Of a stretch of DNA of 26,955 nt, positions 14,634 through 23,299 are shown one piece after another (positions within the stretch are counted from its first letter, which is position 1; each line of letters begins with the position of its first letter). The translations under genes and the position numbers were made by a program. This DNA comes from CAYLYP01 sp964387795. Lineage in GTDB: Bacteria > Bacteroidota > Bacteroidia > Bacteroidales > UBA7960. A model generated the notes under the pieces. The model ran no database searches. It had not been told where the DNA came from and saw nothing but the letters and a program-made list of their open reading frames with translations. The stretch lies in the NCBI GenBank assembly GCA_964387795.1, contig CAYLYP010000042.1:1-26955 (forward strand). The letters run 5' to 3'.

Positions 14634-17519
14634 TTACATCATTCCACCTCCAGGTGGTGGGAGCATATTACCGGGAGGGGGAGGCATGTTCCCAGGTCTT
14701 TTTATTTCTTCTGGCCCGATAGCTCCATTCTTGAATTTCTTAAATGTGTATGTTAGTGTGAACAGGGCATATCTATTGAGGATTTTGGTATTGCTGTCCT
14801 GAGTGTATGCTTCAGTAACTGTGCGACTGATACTCTTATTCTGGTCAAGGATGTCATAAACGCTAAGCTTTAGTTCCAGTGAGCGATCTTTAAAGAATTT
14901 ATAGCCCATGTATGCGTTCCACAAAGTAAATGTTTGGTTATAACTTTCCGATAAACCTGCATAGTAAGATTGGGTGAGGTCGGTATTAAGGACAAGTCGG
15001 TTCTGAAAGAATGTAAAGTTTGCCCTTACATTTGCATTATGGTTATAATAGCTTGTGTTGGATTGCTTTTGCAGGGTGTTGGCTACGGTATTGTAGCTGC
15101 CATTGTAGCCTATTGTGAAGTCAATATTCTCATTGATATTGCTGCTTAAGAACATCCCTCCATTAATCCCGTTGTTAGAAGCATAGTTTAATGCACCATT
15201 AATGAGTGCCGGGGTATGTGAGTAATTGTACCCTGCCATAAAGTTCAGGTTACTCTTGATGACAGAAACAGGGAAACCATACATACTCATAATCCTGACA
15301 TTATAATAATTATCAAGGTTAACAGGTTTTGTAAGCTGGCTCCCTGAACTGATAGCTACATTCTGGACTACTGTATCAGTATCCATAATATATGTAGCGT
15401 TTGAAATATAATCTTTTGTTAAGCCTGCCCTTAGAAATACCATGAAATGGCTGTCTTTCTCTGCCGGCCTTCTTCCAGTCCTGAATGATATGGAGTGTTC
15501 ATAAGACTGTTTGAGATTGGGGTTCCCAACCTTTACAAATAGCGGATTAGAAACATCAATACTATTCTGCAACTGGCTTATTGAAGGCACGTTGGTACTG
15601 CTTCGGTAATTAAGGTTTAAGTTTAAGGTTTTATCAAAATTATAGGTGTACCTTGCCGAAGGAAGGATATTGAAGAAGGATTTTTTTGTTTGATAAGCAT
15701 CAGGAAAGCTTTGCTGACCAATAAGTTCAGCTTGTTCAACGTCAGCACCAATAGAGAAATTGGACTTATTCGTGTTGAGCATATAGTTGATTCCTCCCCG
15801 CTGGCTTATATAATCGCTCTTGTAAGTATTGGAGAGGTATGTATCTGTAAGGGTATATTCACCAAGGGCATCAGGGTTCAGGGTTTCTTTAAAGGCATTG
15901 CTTGAAGTAATTGCAGGTTTATAGCTCAGAAGGATTTGGGCTTTGGAACCAATAGGCTCAGAGTATGAGAGATTAGCCCCATAAGTGACTGTCCGGCTGT
16001 CAGAGTTATATTTTTGATCCGTGGTATCGCTTTCAGACAATAGGTCATTATATATTGTGGAAGCGAAATAGTTCCCAAGTCCCTGCCTGTTATTAATTTG
16101 TTGATTTAGGTTAAGCGAAACAGTCCTTCCATTTTTGTTGAATTTATGTTGCCATAACAGGTCATTAGAGAAATTATAGCCTTTTGATTCCGAAAATGTA
16201 TTGCTTTGAGTAGCGTTTAAGGGGGCAGAAGCGAGTGGAAGGATATTTGTTCCTGAAAACAAACTTGTTGTATTGTTTTCCTGAACAACAAGTCGTGGGG
16301 TTAATGTGATTTTATTGTTCTTGTTAAGGCTATATTCAAGTTTAAAGTTAAACCTGTGGTTCATATTATCACTTTGTGATTCTGAGTTTTCTATATACTG
16401 TAAATTATTCTCAGTGAAATAATTCCTTACAATATCAGAAGTATTTGTGTTATGTGTCTGGTTAAAGAAATAACTGCCTGAAACTTCAATTTTTTTGCCC
16501 CATGAATCGATGTAGTTAATACCAATTGCATTTGTTTTTGTGATTCCTCCCTGCTGTCCTGTAAAGAAGTTTCCTGCACCGCCCCCTCCCATAGGACCCC
16601 TTCCGCCTTGTTGGCCTCCTGAATTGCTCATCACACTCATGATGTCTGAAATATTAAAGTTTTGCTGGTTGATATTATTGGACATCCCCAAAACAGAAAC
16701 TTTTCTTTTCCCATTGAAATGATTAAGGGTAAAGCCTCCTGAATACTTTCCATCAGTTCCATATCCAAAATAAATATTACCAAAATCCCCTACATTCATA
16801 CCTTTTTTAGTGGTAAGGTTAATGGCCTTTTCTTCATTGCCATCGCGGAAACCTGTAAACAATGCCTGATCACTTTGCTGATCGAATACCTGGACATTAT
16901 CCACGATATAAGCAGGTAGGTTTTTAACAGTGGCATTGGGGTCATCGCCAAAAAACGGTTTCCCGTCAACAAGCACTTTTTTAACTTCTTCCCCATTTAC
17001 TTTCAGGGTGTTGCTTTCTGATGTCACTCCGGGCATCTTTTTTAAAAGGTCTTCTGCTGTTGCATCAATATGCGTTTTAAAAGCCCCTGCATTATACTGA
17101 ACGGTATCGCCTTTTATCTCAACCCTTACCTGGCTTGCTTCTACCTGCACTTCTCCAAGAAGCTTTGAGCTTTGTTCCAGCACTATAGACCCAATATTAA
17201 CATCTGAATTTGAAATACGGATTTCTCTTTCGATGGTGTTAAAACCAACATAAGATATTCGTAGCATATATTTTGAAGGCTTTATTTTTTGCAGATGAAA
17301 GCTCCCATCCAGATTGCTTATCATGCCCTGGGTCTTGTTGGTGTCTGACTCATTGATCAATAAGATGGTGGCGCCTGGTATAGGTAAATCTGCCTTATCT
17401 ACTACTTTTCCTCTTATGGAATACCCCTGGGCAAAGCTTGTGCTAAACCATCCTAACATCACAACAATCAAGAGTGCCGGTCTGAGCTTGTTTTTGATAT
17501 CATTGAATACTCTTAACAT
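14634..17519 (-). CDS. Outer-membrane beta-barrel / TonB-dependent receptor-like protein (OMP_b-brl_3 type)
   Basis: From the ATG at 17519 (961 residues) it starts with a signal peptide (about 1-30, ending FAQ). Upstream in-frame codons to 17576 precede the signal peptide and are not preferred. Residues about 33-115 form a carboxypeptidase-regulatory-like domain (IRGKVVDKADLPIPGATIL to SYVGF). About 135-230 is plug-like (DTVQYNAGAFK, LLKKMPGV, VLVDGKPFFGDDPNATVKNLP), and the rest is a long beta barrel. A Gly/Gln/Met-rich insert (GGQQGGRGPMGGGGAG) sits near residue 320, probably in an exposed loop. The C-terminus is a Pro/Gly/Met tail (PPPPGNMLPPPGGGMM), odd for a barrel that normally ends in an aromatic strand. 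It follows the CBM9-like lipoprotein gene by 44 bases and is likely co-transcribed with it. The cargo is unknown. Confidence 0.83.
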   Translation of the reverse strand: MLRVFNDIKNKLRPALLIVVMLGWFSTSFAQGYSIRGKVVDKADLPIPGATILLINESDTNKTQGMISNLDGSFHLQKIKPSKYMLRISYVGFNTIEREIRISNSDVNIGSIVLEQSSKLLGEVQVEASQVRVEIKGDTVQYNAGAFKTHIDATAEDLLKKMPGVTSESNTLKVNGEEVKKVLVDGKPFFGDDPNATVKNLPAYIVDNVQVFDQQSDQALFTGFRDGNEEKAINLTTKKGMNVGDFGNIYFGYGTDGKYSGGFTLNHFNGKRKVSVLGMSNNINQQNFNISDIMSVMSNSGGQQGGRGPMGGGGAGNFFTGQQGGITKTNAIGINYIDSWGKKIEVSGSYFFNQTHNTNTSDIVRNYFTENNLQYIENSESQSDNMNHRFNFKLEYSLNKNNKITLTPRLVVQENNTTSLFSGTNILPLASAPLNATQSNTFSESKGYNFSNDLLWQHKFNKNGRTVSLNLNQQINNRQGLGNYFASTIYNDLLSESDTTDQKYNSDSRTVTYGANLSYSEPIGSKAQILLSYKPAITSSNAFKETLNPDALGEYTLTDTYLSNTYKSDYISQRGGINYMLNTNKSNFSIGADVEQAELIGQQSFPDAYQTKKSFFNILPSARYTYNFDKTLNLNLNYRSSTNVPSISQLQNSIDVSNPLFVKVGNPNLKQSYEHSISFRTGRRPAEKDSHFMVFLRAGLTKDYISNATYIMDTDTVVQNVAISSGSQLTKPVNLDNYYNVRIMSMYGFPVSVIKSNLNFMAGYNYSHTPALINGALNYASNNGINGGMFLSSNINENIDFTIGYNGSYNTVANTLQKQSNTSYYNHNANVRANFTFFQNRLVLNTDLTQSYYAGLSESYNQTFTLWNAYMGYKFFKDRSLELKLSVYDILDQNKSISRTVTEAYTQDSNTKILNRYALFTLTYTFKKFKNGAIGPEEIKRPGNMPPPPGNMLPPPGGGMM

Positions 17520-17563
17520 TTGTATGGTTTTAATCGTTTGAAAAAAAAAGAAATCAAGGTTTG

Positions 17564-18403
17564 CTATTTTAAGCATGGAAGAGAGAGGTGAAAGCGCTTT
17601 TGAATTGTTTTTGTCTTTTGCTGGTTCATTCCTTCTGGATTGCCCATCGGCCCCTGCTGCATTTCCCCTCTATATGGGTTTCCCATACCTCCTGGTCCCA
17701 TATTTCCTCCTCCCATTGGGGATGGTGAACCCATATCATCGCCTATTGGACGGGAAGGCATTTCAGGCGCAAGGATTTTTATTGTCATTGAAAATACGCT
17801 TGCTGTATCTTGTTCAGCAATTGTATTTTTATAAAAAGTGCTGAATGGAATGGCTGTCTCATAGATAAGTGCTTCCTGAGAGTCGATGCCCAGCCTTACT
17901 TCTATGCCACTTTTATTGTTGATGGGATAGGTGCCGCTCACAAGGTTTTTAAAGCCTTTTAACTCAACAGAAATCTGATTTGCAATAAGATCCTGAAGCA
18001 TGGTTTTAGGATCAGGCTTTTTACGAAGGCTTAGTTCCTTTGGCATTTCCGGTTTTATATCCATTGCTGATGCAAGTGGAAACAATATCCCTGTTTTCCT
18101 TGTTGATTTTTTTGTTGTATCAAGCCAAACTTCCATGCCTCCTTTAAGCGCCTGGAATTGCAACTGTTTGTCAATAATTTTTAGGTTCAGGAATAAATGG
18201 GATTGATTGTTCGAAATCTGAAAGAACACCTTTCCTTCACCTGAGAAATATGGAAGGTCTTTGTATTCATTTATTTGCCCATCAATAACCGGAGTAACTT
18301 CTTGCCATGAGATGTTCTCTGTCACTTTTGGGGAACAGGCTGTAAGGAAAACAATCAATATACATGCAGTGATGGATATGCTTTTTTTGCTCATGGTTTT
18401 CAT
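17564..18403 (-). CDS. Lipoprotein with CBM9/DOMON-like domain and Met/Gly/Pro-rich tail
   Basis: The 279-residue protein has a lipobox FLTAC (Cys23). After it, SWQEVTPVIDGQINEYKDLPYF and KVFFQISNNQSHLFLNLKIIDK follow the pattern of CBM9/DOMON-type sandwiches (V-IDG, then an aromatic-rich strand and N-x-LYL-like strand). It also has MEVWLDTTKKSTRKTG and GILFPLA, seen in a Bacteroidota set of such lipoproteins. The last 50 or so residues carry many Met, Gly and Pro (MGSPSPMGGGNMGPGGMGNP) and look disordered. Such a tail could bind soft metals or serve as a flexible arm. Its gene directly precedes the barrel protein gene in the same direction, and it has its own candidate promoter. Binding partner and role are not known. 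Confidence 0.6.
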   Translation of the reverse strand: MKTMSKKSISITACILIVFLTACSPKVTENISWQEVTPVIDGQINEYKDLPYFSGEGKVFFQISNNQSHLFLNLKIIDKQLQFQALKGGMEVWLDTTKKSTRKTGILFPLASAMDIKPEMPKELSLRKKPDPKTMLQDLIANQISVELKGFKNLVSGTYPINNKSGIEVRLGIDSQEALIYETAIPFSTFYKNTIAEQDTASVFSMTIKILAPEMPSRPIGDDMGSPSPMGGGNMGPGGMGNPYRGEMQQGPMGNPEGMNQQKTKTIQKRFHLSLPCLK

Positions 18404-18496
18404 TAGTTATTTTTTTTAAAAAGGTTGGATGGAACTCCATGTTTGCTATCTCCATTGGTGTTTGGGTTAATTTGCATACATGTTCTGTTTATATCC

Positions 18497-18526
18497 GAAA
18501 TCTACTTTTTTTTAGTCTTTGTGCAA
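18497..18526 (-). promoter_or_regulatory. Candidate Bacteroidota promoter for the lipoprotein-barrel pair
   Basis: On the minus strand TTG (18526-18524) is followed after exactly 19 bases by TAGATTTC (18504-18497), a 7/8 match to TAnnTTTG. It lies 94 bases before the lipoprotein ATG, in a 145-base gap after the DUF4249 gene, so these two genes may form their own transcript. Confidence 0.4.
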
Positions 18527-18548
18527 GTATTATTATGAGTCCTGAAAA

Positions 18549-19394
18549 TTAGGAAGAGGCTTTTACAACCTCAACGAACAATGTGTCAGTATTCAGCCCT
18601 GTAAATATCCCATACCCGTTTATAATGCTTGTTGAAGGATTTGTAAGGTTTTGGGAGCTTGAGCTTGTTGATTCATAGAGTGTTGCATAATCTGGCAATA
18701 CATGGCATAATATGATGCGGTGCATCCCATAATATTGAAACTCCATGGCGTTGAGCCTTACCCCGGAGGCTGTTGAAGGTTGTTTTCTGAACCTGGGTGC
18801 AGGCCTTTCTTCATCATCTTCAAATTCAAAGACTGCTTCAGGCTCTTCTTCGATATTTTCAATGACAAGCAAATAGTAAGAAGCATCATCGTTGGTCCAG
18901 TTAAGCTCAATGGGCTCAGGCATAGTAGGAGGGCTTGTGGGTTGCCCTGAGGATGAACCCATTTGACTTATACTGATTGATGTGGCTGACTGGGTAAAAC
19001 CTGACGGTTTCACAGGTATATATGAGTAAGCAGAAACATTTTTTTGATTGAATGAAAACCTGATGTTTATCATTGAACCCTCCTGCAAAACAAATGTGCT
19101 GTCAACATATTGCCCATTGCCTATGGGAGTTAAGGTAACACTATCCTGGGCATCATACACAATGATTTCAAGATTGTTTATATCATCATCTGAATATGTA
19201 ACTTCTGATGAAAAAGGAAGCTGACGGCTTAGTTTTACCTGTATCGGGCAGCCGGGTGTGAGATAGGCTTCAATAATAGGCCAATCGGTAAATGCATTAT
19301 CCTCTGAATTCTCACAAGCTGTTATTGTAAAAATGAAAACAGGTATAAGCATTAAATAGCGAAGCTTTCTTTTCAGTGAAATATCTTTGTTCAT
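18549..19394 (-). CDS. DUF4249-type lipoprotein
   Basis: The 281-residue protein has a signal sequence with lipobox TITAC (Cys27). Residues about 38-150 (IIEAYLTPGCPIQVKLSRQLPFSS, then a strand reading INNLEIIVYDAQDSV) match the start of DUF4249 proteins. These are found almost always beside TonB-dependent receptors in Bacteroidota. Middle parts include a Ser/Pro/Met stretch (MGSSSGQPTSPPTMPEP) and an acidic segment (EEEPEAVFEFEDDEERP). It begins 19 bases after the receptor gene ends, so the two should be co-translated. By analogy with SusD-like partners it may cap the receptor or help substrate capture, but no function has been proven for the family as far as I know. Confidence 0.8.
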   Translation of the reverse strand: MNKDISLKRKLRYLMLIPVFIFTITACENSEDNAFTDWPIIEAYLTPGCPIQVKLSRQLPFSSEVTYSDDDINNLEIIVYDAQDSVTLTPIGNGQYVDSTFVLQEGSMINIRFSFNQKNVSAYSYIPVKPSGFTQSATSISISQMGSSSGQPTSPPTMPEPIELNWTNDDASYYLLVIENIEEEPEAVFEFEDDEERPAPRFRKQPSTASGVRLNAMEFQYYGMHRIILCHVLPDYATLYESTSSSSQNLTNPSTSIINGYGIFTGLNTDTLFVEVVKASS

Positions 19395-19413
19395 TTGATT
19401 CTGTTTTTTTATG

Positions 19414-22400
19414 TTACCAGAGTTTTAATGAGAGGCTCAGGTTTGGGGTAATCCCCAGATAGTTTACATTGGTTTCAAGGATTTGGCCATCATCAATGAC
19501 AAATTGTTTATACCAGACATTTTTTTTGTTATAGAGGTTGAAAAGTGAGAAGCCTATATGACCGATTTCTTTTCGTTTTCTATCCCCTTTTGCCCCGGCA
19601 AGGATTTTATAGTTTACCGAAAAATCCATCCGATGATAGTCGGGAAGCCTCATTCCATTTTTCTCTGTCACTGTAAAGTATTCCTGTTCAGTGCCATCAA
19701 GGAGGGTGATGGTATAAGCCCCTGAAGGAGCAGTATAAGGCCTTCCTGTGGCATAAACCCAGGTGGCTGCAAAGTCCCAACGCTTATACTGGTATTGTGT
19801 AACAATTTTAAATTCATGGGTTGCATCCTGGTTGGCTGCATAATAATCGTCTGAATATACGTTGAACCTGCTTTTTACCTCCCCTAAGGTATAGCTTATC
19901 CACCCGTTTATTTTTCCTGATTTCTTTTGGGCAAGGATTTCAATCCCTTTGGCATAGTTATCCCCCACATAAAAATCTTCATTAAAATCAACACCCTGTG
20001 GGTTTGGATTAAACCTTAAGGAATATTCGGTGAGATTTGCAATTTTTTTATAATAAGCTTCAACGCTTAACAATATATCGGTATTTTCATAAGAAAGGCC
20101 TGTAATATAATGTTCAGCAGTGCTTACCGGGATTGCATTGCCATCCGAAAGCATCCAGAAATCTTTACTTCCTGAAAGGATGTCTTCACGTGTGACCCTG
20201 TTTGTAAACTGGTAAAATTTTCCCCAGGCTCCTTTATAAGAGAGCTTATCGCTAATGTTGAATGTGAATGAAGCACGTGGTTCAAAATATAATTTGTTTG
20301 TGATGCTGTAATGGCTTGCCCTGATACCTGGAAGCAGGTTGAGCTTGTCATTAAACAGTTTGAGTTTCGTTTGGATGTATGCCCCGGAAAGCAGGCCTTT
20401 ATTGTTTTTATTCAATAGGTTTAAGGTGTCGCTTTGCGCATATGAATAGTCAATATCATAATATGATGAATAAATCCCGTATTGAAGTTGCATGAAATTC
20501 AATATATCCCATTGATAATCTGATTTAATACTAAAGTCTTTGAGATCGTTGTTTTCAAACAATCCTGTTTTTGTGGTATCGCTTTCACCTGATTCACCAA
20601 TACGTTGCATGTCCTGTGAGCGTTCACGGTCACTGAAATAATTGGAGTAGCTCAAAACAGTGTTCCCATATACCTTAGGCGACCACCTGCGCGACCACTT
20701 CAGGCTGCCTCCCATATTCCCATAGGTAGTGATATCTGTGGCACTCATGTTTCTGGTCATTTCCCCTCCTCCCATCGAAGGCATTTGAGACGACATGCTG
20801 TTGTCAAGCATATCGGTACCTTTAAAAACACTGAGTGTTATAATATCCTTATCGCCTGGCCTAAAAGTTAATTTCCCGTTCAGGTCATAGAAATAAGATG
20901 TAACTTCTGATTCCTGAGAAAAGCGGTTGCCTCCCGGCCCTTCTTCAACCAATGATGCCTGATTTGCTGCTGTTGAGCTTTCATTGAATTTCTCAAATAT
21001 TGTCTCGTAAAGAAATCCTTTAAACGAACGCCGATAGGTGATAATGGATGAGAACCTGCTGCCAATTGGTATTTCAGCAAATGCATTTACACTCAACAGG
21101 CTTAAGTCTATCCCGGCATTTATCCTTTTCTGGTTGCCATCTTTCCCTGTAATCTCAGTTACACTTGAAAGCCTTCCTCCAAAACGTGGCTCAAAACCTC
21201 CTTTAAACAATTGCACATCTTTGATTGCATGTGGGTTGAAAGCACTGAAAAAACCATACAAATGATCAACCTGGTAAACAGTAAACCCGTCATAGATTAC
21301 CAAATTCTGATCTGGTGTGCCGCCCCTCACATATAAACCCGATGAAGATTCGTTGGAAGCACTAATGCCCGGCATTAATTGAAATGACCTCATAACATCC
21401 TTTTCCCCAAGATTGGGTAGCTGTTCCAGTTTACGGGGGCTCATCCTTACTATGTTAATATCTGTTTTAGAAGCCAATACAAGCTGTTCCCTGCTGGCTG
21501 TAACAGTTACCGCTTTTAGCTTTTGGGCTGATGAAGACATCTTAATGCTAAAGTCATGTCTCGAAAACTGAGGTGTCAGAAAAACTTCAGTCTTTTCGTA
21601 ACCAATATAGCTGGCTATAAGCGTGCTTGTGTCAGAAGGCACTTTTGGGATGCTGAAGTATCCATCGGCATTGGAGGTGGCACCAATATTAGTTCCCTTA
21701 ACATATACAGTTGCAAAGGGCAAGGCTTCCCCACTTGATTTATCTTTTACAATTCCAGATAAAGTAAACTGAAATGCTGTCGGAGGCCCAAAGTAGCTTT
21801 TTTTCATTTCAGGCAGCCAGGTGTCTTCTTCATAAGTATCGGTATATTCATCAATAAAAAATGTGCCCAGCTCTTCTTCAACTTTAATATCTGTCTTAAT
21901 TTCTACTGCTTTAAAATCTTCTGTGACTTCCGGCAATGCTTCCTTCTTTTCCTGACCTGAAAGCCTGATTTTTTGAAAGTATTGCTGTAACCGCATATCG
22001 TCTATATCTCCCTGGCTTATTGTACTGTCATTGATAAACAGGAATATATTTTTACATCCCTGCTCATAGTTAAATGACAGCAAACTGGAAAGCGATTGCA
22101 GGCAATGTAGTTTGTTTTCTGCTGTCCCTCCTTTATTGGGTACATAAACAAAGAAATACCTGCTAAATTCAGGGATGTTTTTTAGTTCATCCTTTTCAAA
22201 TGTTTGCTCAAGACTTTCATTCCCGGCTGCAAGGTAAAATATCAAAGGGCGTTTCCTTGAATTATAATAAAAATCAGGCGCATAGCATAAATACTGGAAA
22301 TGGCAAGCACTACCCTGGGTATTGAATGTATATTGCTTTTGAGCATTGGCTTTTGTTATTGGCAATGCAAAATACACCAGGCTGAGAAGTAAAAAACTTT

Positions 22401-22422
22401 TTATATAGCTTTTTGAAAACAA
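19414..22422 (-). CDS. TonB-dependent receptor with extra N-terminal domain
   Basis: The 1002-residue protein starts at a TTG (22422-22420). The frame closes at a TAG at 22449-22447 with no ATG between, and AGGAGG lies five bases upstream of the TTG. A signal peptide (about 1-28) is followed by about 185 residues not typical of receptors: RKRPLIFYLAAGNESLEQ, YFFVYVPNKGG and KNIFLFIND recall alpha/beta-hydrolase strands but lack a GxSxG nucleophile. Next come a carboxypeptidase-regulatory-like domain (about 219-283), a plug (GLYVRGGTPDQNLVIYDGF, LFKGGFEPRFGGRLSSV, about 320-425) and a barrel ending in an aromatic strand (LSLSLKLW). A Met/Gly-rich loop (SSQMPSMGGGEMTRNM) is in the barrel. It is the first gene of the putative uptake part of the cluster, following the two-component genes. 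Substrate unknown. Confidence 0.88.
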   Translation of the reverse strand: MFSKSYIKSFLLLSLVYFALPITKANAQKQYTFNTQGSACHFQYLCYAPDFYYNSRKRPLIFYLAAGNESLEQTFEKDELKNIPEFSRYFFVYVPNKGGTAENKLHCLQSLSSLLSFNYEQGCKNIFLFINDSTISQGDIDDMRLQQYFQKIRLSGQEKKEALPEVTEDFKAVEIKTDIKVEEELGTFFIDEYTDTYEEDTWLPEMKKSYFGPPTAFQFTLSGIVKDKSSGEALPFATVYVKGTNIGATSNADGYFSIPKVPSDTSTLIASYIGYEKTEVFLTPQFSRHDFSIKMSSSAQKLKAVTVTASREQLVLASKTDINIVRMSPRKLEQLPNLGEKDVMRSFQLMPGISASNESSSGLYVRGGTPDQNLVIYDGFTVYQVDHLYGFFSAFNPHAIKDVQLFKGGFEPRFGGRLSSVTEITGKDGNQKRINAGIDLSLLSVNAFAEIPIGSRFSSIITYRRSFKGFLYETIFEKFNESSTAANQASLVEEGPGGNRFSQESEVTSYFYDLNGKLTFRPGDKDIITLSVFKGTDMLDNSMSSQMPSMGGGEMTRNMSATDITTYGNMGGSLKWSRRWSPKVYGNTVLSYSNYFSDRERSQDMQRIGESGESDTTKTGLFENNDLKDFSIKSDYQWDILNFMQLQYGIYSSYYDIDYSYAQSDTLNLLNKNNKGLLSGAYIQTKLKLFNDKLNLLPGIRASHYSITNKLYFEPRASFTFNISDKLSYKGAWGKFYQFTNRVTREDILSGSKDFWMLSDGNAIPVSTAEHYITGLSYENTDILLSVEAYYKKIANLTEYSLRFNPNPQGVDFNEDFYVGDNYAKGIEILAQKKSGKINGWISYTLGEVKSRFNVYSDDYYAANQDATHEFKIVTQYQYKRWDFAATWVYATGRPYTAPSGAYTITLLDGTEQEYFTVTEKNGMRLPDYHRMDFSVNYKILAGAKGDRKRKEIGHIGFSLFNLYNKKNVWYKQFVIDDGQILETNVNYLGITPNLSLSLKLW

Positions 22423-22424
22423 AA

Positions 22425-22461
22425 TGGCCTCCTTTTTTATGCAAAACTAAAAAGGAGGCCA
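22425..22461 (-). promoter_or_regulatory. Perfect 13-bp hairpin covering the Shine-Dalgarno of the receptor gene
   Basis: TGGCCTCCTTTTT (22425-22437) is the exact complement of AAAAAGGAGGCCA (22449-22461), with an 11-base loop. In the minus-strand mRNA the 3' arm carries AGGAGG and the stem ends two bases before the TTG start. The next bases read TTTTGTTTTC. It can therefore hide the ribosome site, or act as an attenuating terminator between the regulator and receptor genes. Confidence 0.75.
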
Positions 22462-22548
22462 GGGCATAAAAAACGAAATAGAAGTATGAACTTAAAAGGT
22501 AGAAGATCTGATTAAAATCGTCTATTGGAATATTTTTGATTTGTGATG

Positions 22549-23274
22549 TTAGTTTACGGACTTACTTGAAAGGAATTTTTGGAATTCTTCTTTATACGCT
22601 TGGGCAATGGTGATACGATTATTGTTGATCACTACCTGGCTCCTCTCAATGGATTGGATCTTATCCAAAGCAATTATAAATGACCTGTGGACACGCATGA
22701 ATTTATCTTTTGGAAGTTCCGCCTCCAATGACTTAAGGCTTGTCATTGTCAATATTGCTTTTGGGTTTCCTTTCACCCAAATCTTTATATAGTCCTTCAA
22801 TCCCTCAAAATACAGGATGTCATTTAATTGGATTTTTATTTGCTTGTATTCTGATTTCACAAAAATATAATCCCTTTCAACCCCTGAAGATGCCTGGTGC
22901 TTTTCTTCCATGTCCTGAAACCATTCAAGGGCTTTGTTTGCTGCCCTTAAAAACTCTTCATAGCTGAATGGTTTTAACAGATAATCCAACGCGCTAACTT
23001 TATAACCCTCAATGGCATATTTAGAAAAAGCTGTTGTAAATATTACTTTAATGTCTTTTTTAAGGGTCTTTGAAAGCTCCAACCCATTGAGTTCAGGCAT
23101 TTGAATATCAAGAAATATCAGGTCAATGTGTTCGGAATGAATTGTTTGCATAGCCTCAATTGCACTACTGAATGATCCTTTAAGGTCCAAAAAAGGGGTG
23201 CGGCCCACATAGCGCTCGAGCAGGTCAATGGCAAGCGGCTCATCGTCAACAATAATGCAACTTAATGTATTCAT
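22549..23274 (-). CDS. LytTR-family response regulator
   Basis: The 241-residue protein has a receiver domain (about 1-115) with the acidic pair DD at 10-11, phospho-acceptor Asp56 (LIFLDIQMPELNG), a Thr near 80-81 and Lys101 (YLLKPF). A LytTR DNA-binding domain occupies about 135-238: DYIFVKSEYKQIKI, ILYFEGLKDYIKIW, FMRVHRSFIIAL. It belongs to the AgrA/LytR type, which binds direct repeats rather than palindromes. Its ATG is 25 bases after the histidine-kinase stop, so the two are an operon and a cognate pair. The TonB receptor gene follows in the same direction after 126 bases, making it the likeliest target. Confidence 0.95.
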   Translation of the reverse strand: MNTLSCIIVDDEPLAIDLLERYVGRTPFLDLKGSFSSAIEAMQTIHSEHIDLIFLDIQMPELNGLELSKTLKKDIKVIFTTAFSKYAIEGYKVSALDYLLKPFSYEEFLRAANKALEWFQDMEEKHQASSGVERDYIFVKSEYKQIKIQLNDILYFEGLKDYIKIWVKGNPKAILTMTSLKSLEAELPKDKFMRVHRSFIIALDKIQSIERSQVVINNNRITIAQAYKEEFQKFLSSKSVN

Positions 23275-23299
23275 GATGAAACATTTTTAATAAAATCCC

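Noticed and set aside
14594..14660. Terminator between the kinase-like gene and the convergent barrel gene
   Set aside because: There is a T-run but the apparent GGTGGAGG/CCACCTCC arms do not pair in the required order.
17575..17844. Plus-strand frames rich in Pro opposite the lipoprotein tail
   Set aside because: The proline-rich look is the complement of the Gly/Met-rich tail on the minus strand; no independent evidence.
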